Shown piece by piece: positions 45,801 through 52,543 of a stretch of 61,706 nucleotides of DNA (its first letter is position 1; each line of letters begins with the position of its first letter). The notes under the pieces are model-generated. The model had not been told where the DNA came from. It ran no database searches and was given only the letters and a program-made list of their open reading frames with translations. The DNA is from Gammaproteobacteria bacterium. Lineage in GTDB: Bacteria > Pseudomonadota > Gammaproteobacteria > UBA1113. A program made the position numbers and the translations under genes. The DNA is taken from assembly GCA_021773305.1 (NCBI GenBank), contig JAJFKH010000070.1, forward strand, positions 1-61,706, read 5' to 3'.

Positions 45801-47525
45801 CTTGCAACCTCTATAGGTAACATTACAAAAAGTAAACTATTGAAAGCGTCTTGGCATGGTTTGGTGCGAGATACATTGGTGGTTGATACTCTTGATGAAA
45901 AAAACATTTCATGTAGAGTAGGGCAACAAAATATTGTTTTTCCTAATTTGAACCATTTTCTCTTTCATCATCTAAGCATTTCGAAAATATATGAGGTGTT
46001 CTCTTGCGCAGCACTATCTGATGTATATGCGGCGCTTCCTTATGGCTATTGGAGTTTTAACAATTCAACAATTATTAACGAGTTTTATGCACAAGGCAAG
46101 GGGTATTTAAATACATTCAGGAAGCTTACCATTTTATTAATAAACAAAGAAGACGGCGAAAAATTTTTTCAAAAGACAGATGTGATTTTGTGTCTTAGGA
46201 AACATCCTAGCGTGAGTTTGACATTAACCTATCCAACACCGATAGTTGCCTTGAGTTTTAGTCGAGATTCTTGTTATTTAGCGGGATTAGATGGAACCTT
46301 GAGTATTGTACTGTGGGAATTATCTATTGTGAATAGTGAGCTTGAACCTCCTAGAGTGAAAGCAACATGTGTATGGCGCATATCATCAGGGTTTTCGAGA
46401 AATACCAACTGGTCTAATGCTACACTTGCATTCGATAAAAAAGATGAGTTTGATGAGTTTGTAGTGGATATTGCTGTGCAACAGCAAGGCATTGTTGTTG
46501 CTTATGATTTACAAATTTTATCGTTACTGTATACCAAAAAAAAGAAACCCATCTCTGTGATGTATTCTGTAGGACTATCATTTTCCAATCTTAATTTCAT
46601 GGATGATACGACGCTGGTCTGTGAAACCAAAAACAAAGACTTAGTCGTTTTTCGATTACTTCAAATGAACAAGGATTATCGATTATCTCTCATTTATAGC
46701 AGCGAAAGACTCCCTCTGCAACTACAAAACTGCAATGTAGCAGGAGCTTTGGGTGTTACACCTTCTCAGCGGAGCTTGTTTGAACACCATAAAACCACAG
46801 GGCAGCCTGCTAGCCTAGATATAGAAAACAATGCGGTATTGGCAACCACCTTTGCTCAAGGTCAATGGCTAAGCCAAATTAAAGCGACTAAAGCTGTGAT
46901 ATCTCAATCTTTTTACAGCCAATTACTCAAGGGCACATTGATTGACTATGATAGCTGGGTAGTGACCTTGGTGCGAGACGTTAATGCTAAGGATGGAATG
47001 CATACCTTTTTGCTGATAGAAGGCATAACTAATTTTGGTAAAGCCTGTTATGTGCGTATGGATTTGGCGAATCGTATTGGTGATAAAAAAGTAGAGCCAG
47101 CAGGGCATGCCAAAATCAAGTTTTCCTATGCAGTTGCGAAAAACCTCACCGAGCAATTGCTTCAGGATACCTTAAGTAGTGATAAGGTGCTGCGCAGAAA
47201 CCCAGAAGGCTTAAAAGGCCAAGCCTGGGTGGTGTCACGGAGACAATTGGTAGTATTAATTGAGCATATTCAACAAACCTATGTGATGCCGGATAAAACT
47301 ATCCCTTATAGCACGGTGGGAGATAGAAGTTTTTTTGCCAAAGGCCATAATTGCTACACTTGGGCGCGGGAGATGTTACTGCGTCTTGAGCATCCAGGCA
47401 TCAAAAAGAAATTGCCTAAGCAATGGAAGAATTACATTATTAACAACCCTGGGTTTGATTTAACCGAACGGCTTGTTAAAGAACCAAAGGTGCAAGAGGC
47501 AAAATTTGCATTAAGCAGTGGTTAA
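42852..47525 (+). CDS. NACHT NTPase with pentapeptide repeats, WD40-like region and C-terminal His/Cys domain
   Basis: 1557 residues. NACHT/STAND NTPase: Walker A GAPGLGKTLL (about 88-97), Walker B LMLDGWDEV (about 167-175), sensor TSRPE (about 200), then a helical region to about 540 with EFFAAQRLH, typical of NACHT proteins. Pentapeptide repeats run at about 567-622 (NFSNADCRGVNFSGAWLRDA). From about 630 to 1200 a degenerate WD40-like propeller (SFAQSPDERWLALGD, ALSFSRDSCYLAGLDG). The last 190 residues repeat the domain of the preceding protein: SWVVTLV, His1384 in HTFLLIEG and Cys1501 in GHNCYTWAREML. Domain order fits a sensor-switch-effector protein. It could be an anti-phage NACHT or a host-directed effector; the sequence alone cannot decide. 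Start uncertain: ATG at 42930 is also possible. Confidence 0.82.
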   Translation: MGAGYFRYSASLFFYQRDNTEEIPQNMLINILKRLEERFYEVFDERSFNAFVEPMGCRYANGNDPTEVSEQVQAFLAHSKQQTLLIQGAPGLGKTLLSQVQAHYRWQQLNQFSGNLSLALWIWLPAILKESQGQDLLKIFLKKQGLSTSEIETIQQANQKGILSIQLMLDGWDEVPVQDIELFTHNGWWDKTWPHIKLIVTSRPEILNQYAGKYPGGYPSFFCQGNMHDGRFIECYLQPFNPEQINSYLGNYLKNTLGLDDIVILPQPKEPNVNAILCWQEVATYEHYIDKLPGVAALAQVPFVLTLLAQVLPRIVLETQGKNISEESDKANQQALTHDTLYSYFTQQWLHQQVNRLWNNPEVKEKLNHALEIPVDENIDDITGYKCERLKYCLRIYSENLAKAAFNLGQGKLDVLLDDIVTLNPDLVQSDNQEKPFFKASLLKPELIKIIRSGCLLKSQEAGKHVFLHKTLLEFFAAQRLHRSVCTAIDWYVGNLSEEIITEEFSLNGYSLNQEPKIISFLAEKVIADDAFKKNLYQVIEYSKQEAVIATASSNAITILNTAREDFTNKNFSGVRIPGANLTSALCSGTNFSNADCRGVNFSGAWLRDADLSGAYLAQIRFGELTPISMKTAIASFAQSPDERWLALGDMCSNVIIWDMEQEQIHGRYAIPLTRMAQKYAAFWTGFLEGVEGFVSLAIKALAFSVDSKNLLVVNANHMLYLINLSTNEMKQKFSLLPFKKTSDSNESFENELLHDAFNSVKNEELSFCLSHLITTSSDMLYTHSQLDTYYYIQSNGEHWEPFFCDEIFLCMSQDGTHCLTYHLERHQQVLWDVGSGFNKRQEIRAIFWTENAFSDKPNHITISRDNQGWVFLSFDKENELDRGKVNHCLQWVSKNNPSPQSLSHLGFAKSDEISFTFGAAVDTLAIYSGKHMGLWDLTSQKNLQIFYLPINKYFYLWFSQCCNQLFCFEPGVRQLLRYDLRTLATSIGNITKSKLLKASWHGLVRDTLVVDTLDEKNISCRVGQQNIVFPNLNHFLFHHLSISKIYEVFSCAALSDVYAALPYGYWSFNNSTIINEFYAQGKGYLNTFRKLTILLINKEDGEKFFQKTDVILCLRKHPSVSLTLTYPTPIVALSFSRDSCYLAGLDGTLSIVLWELSIVNSELEPPRVKATCVWRISSGFSRNTNWSNATLAFDKKDEFDEFVVDIAVQQQGIVVAYDLQILSLLYTKKKKPISVMYSVGLSFSNLNFMDDTTLVCETKNKDLVVFRLLQMNKDYRLSLIYSSERLPLQLQNCNVAGALGVTPSQRSLFEHHKTTGQPASLDIENNAVLATTFAQGQWLSQIKATKAVISQSFYSQLLKGTLIDYDSWVVTLVRDVNAKDGMHTFLLIEGITNFGKACYVRMDLANRIGDKKVEPAGHAKIKFSYAVAKNLTEQLLQDTLSSDKVLRRNPEGLKGQAWVVSRRQLVVLIEHIQQTYVMPDKTIPYSTVGDRSFFAKGHNCYTWAREMLLRLEHPGIKKKLPKQWKNYIINNPGFDLTERLVKEPKVQEAKFALSSG

Positions 47526-47555
47526 CACAATTTAATAACACAGGAAACCAAAACC

Positions 47556-48035
47556 ATGGAACATCAAGCGTATCTCGATAATGCAACAGATAAAACAACA
47601 TTACAACCGATTATCAATCGCCTACGGGAGAAATTTTACGAAGTCTTTGACGAGAGAAGTTTTAATACCTTTGTTGAACCCATGGGGTGTCGTTATGCCA
47701 ATGGAAATGACCCCACTGCGGTGAGTGAACAAGTACAGACGTTCCTAGCACATTCAAAACAACAGACCTTACTTATTCAAGGTGCACCGGGGTTAGGGAA
47801 AATTTTGCTTAGTCAAGTACAAGCCCATTATCGATGGCAGCAATTAAATGATGCCTTCATAGAAGATAAATCCTCAGAAAAATTATTACTCCCCTTATGG
47901 ATCTGGCTACCTGCAATATTAAAAGAATCTCAAGAACAAGATTTACTGAAAGTATTTCTTAAAAAACAAGGATTATCCATCAGTGAGATTGAAACGATTA
48001 CATCTATTCTTTCCTTAAAGAAGGTGGGCCATTAG
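47556..48035 (+). pseudogene. Truncated copy of the NACHT protein N-terminus
   Basis: 159 codons, with AGGAAA nine bases before the ATG. Residues about 20-148 are nearly identical to the N-terminal part of the 1557-residue protein (YEVFDERSFN, FVEPMGCRYANGNDPT), including DNA-level identity from about 47628 to 48000 versus 42957 to 43317. The Walker A threonine is changed (GLGKILLS versus GLGKTLLS), and a nine-residue stretch differs (EDKSSEKLL versus SGNLSL). Homology stops abruptly after SEIETI before Walker B. It is a partial duplication; whether the short protein is still made is unknown. Confidence 0.8.
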
Positions 48036-48588
48036 GTTCAAGCAAATCTGGAAAATTATACTCTAATTCTCCTAGCATACTTCCAGCTTTTTTATTTTCC
48101 GGGTTAATTCTTGACGCTTTTGCCAGTATTTTTTTTACAAGACATGCTGTCTTCGCATCAGCCTCTCTTTTTTCTTCTGTTAAAGGCAGAAAACTATTCA
48201 TGTCTAGCTTCATCTGCGCCAAGTTTGTGTAAGTTTCTGATGCCTTTAAAATGAAAGTGTTATCTAAAGAAGATAATGGATGATGGTCTAATATAGCGTC
48301 TGATATCCTTGTTAATTTTTCTACACACTCCCGTCTTTCCGGGTAAGCTGTCTTCTCTTTTTTGAGTGATTCAAGAAGCATATAATTTTTATTGAATTCA
48401 TTGCATAAAAAAGACAATATTTTGTTTTTAATAGCTTTTGGTGGTAAATTCGGCTCAAAACAATGATAGACTCGCTTTAGCATTTCTACCGGGTTTGATG
48501 TGATATTAAGCTCCGCAGCTATTACCACGCGTTTTGTTATATTAAATAAAGGGTTACGCATATTTTTGACCTCATGGTTGATTGTCAT
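48004..48588 (-). CDS. Hypothetical helical protein
   Basis: 194 residues (or 185 from an internal ATG at 48561 preceded by GAGG). Predominantly helical and charged, no signal peptide or membrane helix; contains FEPNLPPKAIKNKILSFL and TEEKREADAKTACLVKKIL. No family recognised. Its ATG immediately follows the stop of the upstream 104-residue gene (TAAATG), so the two are coupled. Its 3' end overlaps the junction of the truncated NACHT copy on the other strand. Confidence 0.55.
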   Translation of the reverse strand: MTINHEVKNMRNPLFNITKRVVIAAELNITSNPVEMLKRVYHCFEPNLPPKAIKNKILSFLCNEFNKNYMLLESLKKEKTAYPERRECVEKLTRISDAILDHHPLSSLDNTFILKASETYTNLAQMKLDMNSFLPLTEEKREADAKTACLVKKILAKASRINPENKKAGSMLGELEYNFPDLLEPNGPPSLRKE

Positions 48589-48903
48589 TTACATCCCGTT
48601 GCCAGGCATGTTTCTCATTGTATCATTATCTTGACCTTCATGCTCTTTTTCAAATTCAGCTATTTTATCAAAAGTCAGCGTTGAAAAATCTTTCAAGGAC
48701 GATCCCACTCCGGAGTCTCTCAACATATCAATAGCCTCCATTGCATCGGTTTCGTTACGAAAGCAAAGAGATACGGCTTCTTTAACTATAGTTGCCGCGA
48801 CGCCGAGTAAATTAAAATTTCTTTGTAGCTCTTTGTCAAAAATTACCTTAAAAAATTCGTCTGAGCAATTAAATCGGCGCTCGACAATTATATTCCTTTT
48901 CAT
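48589..48903 (-). CDS. Hypothetical small protein
   Basis: 104 residues, mixed alpha/beta, beginning MKRNIIVERRFNCSDEFFKV and ending NDTMRNMPGNGM. No family recognised. Its start overlaps the tail of a decayed transposase (48869-48903), so the gene either arrived with or was cut by that element. It is coupled to the 194-residue gene downstream. Confidence 0.5.
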   Translation of the reverse strand: MKRNIIVERRFNCSDEFFKVIFDKELQRNFNLLGVAATIVKEAVSLCFRNETDAMEAIDMLRDSGVGSSLKDFSTLTFDKIAEFEKEHEGQDNDTMRNMPGNGM

Positions 48904-49420
48904 TTTTCAGGATTTCCTTGAGTGCCTTCTTCGCGTCGATTTCACATTCGAAATTTTGATTGCTTAAATGCCACAGTACTTTGTCCAATTTAACAAATGA
49001 TTTTTTAAGTTTCTTATGAACCGTTTTTAATTCACGCTCATAAGCGTGCTTGGATTTTAGCATTACCCAGCGTTGTGCGGAGGGTGGAAGTTCCTTTATG
49101 GTAATAAACTGTGGAGTTACTTAATAGTTATCATCAATAGCGTGCCAGTTTATTTCGGCATCTTGTGTTTTTAACCAAGCCTTACTTTCCTTTAGGGTTG
49201 CTGGTACTCTCGGTATCCACTTAACTTGGTTAAGCTTTCGTAGTTTATCGCTATCATAAAATGCTGTATCAACAACAAAACAAAGATCATCAGGCGCTTG
49301 TTTAAGTTCTGACATAAAGGCTTCTATTCGTTTCACCGTTTCATGGAAGCTGCTTTTATCACTGCTATTACCACTCCATCCACAACCCTCTGTGCCAGCG
49401 ACACACTGGTTCTACTCAAT
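48869..49420 (-). pseudogene. Decayed IS1634-type transposase fragment
   Basis: One minus-strand frame reads NSSDKSSFHETV, CFVVDTAFYDSDKL, KWIPRVPATLKE, then a TAA stop at 49121-49123, then in the same frame PPSAQRWVMLKSKHAYERE and LWHLSNQNFECEIDAKKAL. These blocks, in this order, are the central and C-terminal part of IS1634-family transposases (DDE type). A further in-frame TAG occurs near 49415. N- and C-termini are missing, so the element is dead. I saw no clear terminal inverted repeats. Confidence 0.75.
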
Positions 49421-49570
49421 ATACCGCCCATCGGTAGGCTATTTTGCGCAAGCTTGTTACCTAAAATACGCCGTTTTTGAACCAGGCCGAATTATGGCCT
49501 AGCTAGAACTATCAATAGCATTGCTCGGGTTCGCCAGAAAATAAGACCGGGTCGGCATACACAGAGACAG

Positions 49571-49963
49571 TCACGAAAACCAACTAAAAAATGGTACAGC
49601 AGCAATGGAAGGAAAGTTGCTTATGCTTAACCGAATGCCATTGGTTAATAGATGGGGAGGAAGTGGAACGAGTATGTTGCGTATTTGATTGTCAGTTGGG
49701 ATCTTCTCAATAGAGAATAGGGTTTGTGCATTGGATTCGTTATGTTTTTTCTTAAGGAGTTTCTGCTGTGCTAAAAATGATGGCTTCTGCATAAAGAAAA
49801 CTGAAAAGGCACCTAGGGCTGCATCAGAAATCGAGTCAGTGGTATTACTTCCTTTGTGTGTTTCTGACAAAGAGGAAAAGTGCTTCTTGAAGCACGCCAT
49901 TAAGGTGTCGAAGTTGAGATCTATCGATTGATCTGCCTCTTGGATTGAGAAGGGGTAAGCCAA
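49571..49963 (-). pseudogene. N-terminal fragment of a second, unrelated transposase
   Basis: 130 codons. DAALGAFSVFFMQKPSFLA and SNAQTLFSIEKIPTDNQIR are the characteristic N-terminal blocks of a large IS4/ISNCY-like transposase group (about 400 residues). The frame then loses similarity and stops. The DNA between this and the IS1634 fragment (49421-49570) holds nothing I can name. Confidence 0.65.
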
Positions 49964-50074
49964 TATGCTGTCTCTAATTAATCGGGTATGTGCATATCAT
50001 AACTGCTTTTTTGGGAAGTGCTTGTGATCTATTTGCTATTCAAATTGAGAACTACTGATTTTTATTGGGCTAAT

Positions 50075-50103
50075 TTGAGCATGGTACCGCCATGTGCTAT
50101 AGT
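50075..50103 (+). promoter_or_regulatory. Promoter of the Cys-X5-Arg phosphatase gene
   Basis: TTGAGC (50075-50080), 17-bp spacer, TATAGT (50098-50103). The expected transcript leader is about 28 nt. The ribosome-binding site before the ATG at 50138 is weak (ATAGAG). No PmrA-type TTAAT direct repeat was seen. Confidence 0.6.
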
Positions 50104-50137
50104 TTGTCGGTAAATAAATGCAAATAGAGTATAAAAA

Positions 50138-52363
50138 ATGCCTAGAATTAAATCAACTGAAATGGCTGATCTGCTTTCAGCCTATCTTCTGCGTCACTTT
50201 GCCCCACCTGTCATTGAAAAAGACCTAGAGCAACAGATGCTGGATGCCTTATTGATGGGGGATTATTCTCTTGCTATTCGCAAAGCTGATGATTATCGAG
50301 CCAGTCTTTACCAGATACAAAAAATACAAATTCCCCGTGATGGGGATTTAGACATCATTCTTTTTGACACAAGAGGTATGGTTGATCTCTACAAAGAACC
50401 TTATGCAGATTATTTACGCATTGGTGTCAATTATATTCGTGCTGCGTTAGCATTATGTCGTATAGAAAAAAAATCTAATCCAGCTATTGCGAAGCAGCTG
50501 AATAATTTAATTTTGAGTTACTATCATACCCTTCGCGAAAGTGAATCATTAACAGAAGATGTTAAAGAATTTAATTGGTACTTAATCCAACTTGTTTCTT
50601 CACATTTAAAGCTCGATAAAGACGAAGTAAAAAAACGTTTGCTTAGAGCAAAAGACTATGTGAATTTAGAAGATCCGTCTTATCATTATGCTGTTATTGG
50701 GAATGATGGTACGGGCAAGCAAAAACGTACTTATTTTGTGGCGGATATAGGACTTTATCAGTTAACGAATGAGCAGCGCCAGGAGATAAAAGAACGGAAA
50801 AATTACTACAAGTTTGTCGAAAACTCAAAGACAAGTAAAAAGAAGCAAGTTTTGAAAAAAAATTGGTACAACACACGGCCTTGGTGGATAAGAAAATTAA
50901 TTGATAATCATGTTGACTATATTCTTAATGAAAACCATGTTATCCCTACACAGTTACGGAAAGATTTTCCGGGAGTACGTAATGGTGGATTGCAAGTCAA
51001 TGGATATTGTAATAACGGCCAGTTCCACATAGAATTAGAAATTTATCATTCGGGGACGGTTGCGCATTTAGGCAAAAATTATCGTGAAAATTTGCGAGTT
51101 TCTGCCTTAAACCGCGATCAATTAAATGCATTAACAGGAGGGCATGGCGTATCCATGCTGACCTTAAATGATGAACGCAATATGTTTCACGAGGATAGGC
51201 CAGTCGTAAAATATACTCATAAAGTTATGGTAGGTGATGATTTTGATCATACTAATTTACCGCCTAACCCTTTAAGAAGAGTTGCGCCCAACATTTATGA
51301 TGGTATTAATGCACAGTTATCTAAGGTGGCAGATTGCCTTAATGCATTGATTCCTAACCATAATCAGAACGAGGGTAAAGCAACAAATTGCGGTAATATT
51401 ATTGCATTTTTGAAAATGGAAAGACCAAAATATCGAGGCAATGATATACGTGCACAGGATGCATTGAATGGTCTGAAAGATTTAAAACACGAGTTAGGTA
51501 AGAATCATCAGTTATTTTATGCGGCTATTATTTGTCGCAAACTAATACGTAAAAATTTAAAACTCAAAGATTCAGAAAATTTAAATCGACAAATTGCGAC
51601 GTTTACTTGTATTGTTAATTACTTACTTAAAGAAAGTCATGGAGAGAATGTTTCTACTATTGTTTTAGCCTGCTTGAGTGGAAAAGATAGGACACGGGAA
51701 ATTTTGCTGAATGCTGTTTTGTTTCAAAAGATGTATACTTTGACGGAAACATATCCTTATGAATCTTATCCAAAACTATTTGAATCAGTAAAGCATAAGC
51801 AGATTTTTAAAACCCTCCTCAAAAATTTAGTAGCCAATGGTTTTCAACAATATCTTGCTGGGAGTGAGCGAACGTCTTTAGGTTGTACAGGGTTGAAATC
51901 CGGTATGCGAAAATTACCTCGCTCTTATCCAAGACAGTATGCCAAACCATTACATCGTATCACGGCTGGTTATAATAGCTCCTTTCCTGCAGAGCGAAAA
52001 AACAAAAGTGAATTTTATAAACCAAAGGTTCCTAGTATTCAAAGCTTTTTAGTTGCCCTTGAAAATAAGCGAAAGCATTTGGTCGAGCGACGCTCAAAAG
52101 CGCATAAAAATCTTGCGATGCTGTTTTATAGTAAGGGAGTTAGTTATTCTAAAATCCGTTGCTTGGATAGAGCTATTAATAGAATTCGTCGTGGTGACGT
52201 AAAAACAGAGCAGCAAGCTAAAAAACTGGCTCATGAGTTAACTCAGGCGATGGAAAACACAGTCAAAGGTAGTCTCTACCGCAAGGGAGAGACTTACGAC
52301 ATGGCTAAAGAATTTTATGAAGACTTTGTTAGTAAAATTGCACGTAATGCTAGAGTGAGATAA
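50138..52363 (+). CDS. Candidate phosphoinositide-type phosphatase effector (Cys-X5-Arg)
   Basis: 741 residues, soluble, no signal peptide. Cys512-Leu-Ser-Gly-Lys-Asp-Arg518-Thr is the P-loop of Cys-based phosphatases. The GKDRT form is typical of phosphoinositide phosphatases such as the inositol polyphosphate 4-phosphatases and the bacterial effectors SopB/IpgD and SidF. Remaining sequence is not recognisable; helical regions flank the core (about 1-190 and 640-741), with a basic stretch at about 585-660 (LPRSYPRQYAKPLH). Monocistronic with its own promoter, next to dead insertion sequences and the NACHT locus, which suits a horizontally gained effector. The phosphatase call rests mainly on the P-loop; substrate and translocation are inferred. 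Confidence 0.7.
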   Translation: MPRIKSTEMADLLSAYLLRHFAPPVIEKDLEQQMLDALLMGDYSLAIRKADDYRASLYQIQKIQIPRDGDLDIILFDTRGMVDLYKEPYADYLRIGVNYIRAALALCRIEKKSNPAIAKQLNNLILSYYHTLRESESLTEDVKEFNWYLIQLVSSHLKLDKDEVKKRLLRAKDYVNLEDPSYHYAVIGNDGTGKQKRTYFVADIGLYQLTNEQRQEIKERKNYYKFVENSKTSKKKQVLKKNWYNTRPWWIRKLIDNHVDYILNENHVIPTQLRKDFPGVRNGGLQVNGYCNNGQFHIELEIYHSGTVAHLGKNYRENLRVSALNRDQLNALTGGHGVSMLTLNDERNMFHEDRPVVKYTHKVMVGDDFDHTNLPPNPLRRVAPNIYDGINAQLSKVADCLNALIPNHNQNEGKATNCGNIIAFLKMERPKYRGNDIRAQDALNGLKDLKHELGKNHQLFYAAIICRKLIRKNLKLKDSENLNRQIATFTCIVNYLLKESHGENVSTIVLACLSGKDRTREILLNAVLFQKMYTLTETYPYESYPKLFESVKHKQIFKTLLKNLVANGFQQYLAGSERTSLGCTGLKSGMRKLPRSYPRQYAKPLHRITAGYNSSFPAERKNKSEFYKPKVPSIQSFLVALENKRKHLVERRSKAHKNLAMLFYSKGVSYSKIRCLDRAINRIRRGDVKTEQQAKKLAHELTQAMENTVKGSLYRKGETYDMAKEFYEDFVSKIARNARVR

Positions 52364-52543
52364 CACAGATCCATTGGGGAGGAGAAAAACTTACATAAAC
52401 GGGGAAATTCGCGTTGATCTCTCAGGATCAAATCGTCGGTAATAGCATTCTATTGCTAAGATTTAATCGTACAAGAGGGCCTAAAAGATCAAGCTAGAAA
52501 ATCGAGAAATCACTCGCATGGGTATATGAATAACGGCATCATT
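52364..52543. other. Spacer between converging phosphatase and valS genes
   Basis: 180 bp with no gene. It contains a small hairpin TTGATC-TCTCAG-GATCAA near 52414-52431 that could end transcription weakly. Confidence 0.35.

Noticed and set aside
42000-52363. Dot/Icm secretion genes or PmrA promoter boxes accompanying the effector-like genes
   Set aside because: None found in the window; the secretion route of these proteins is left open.
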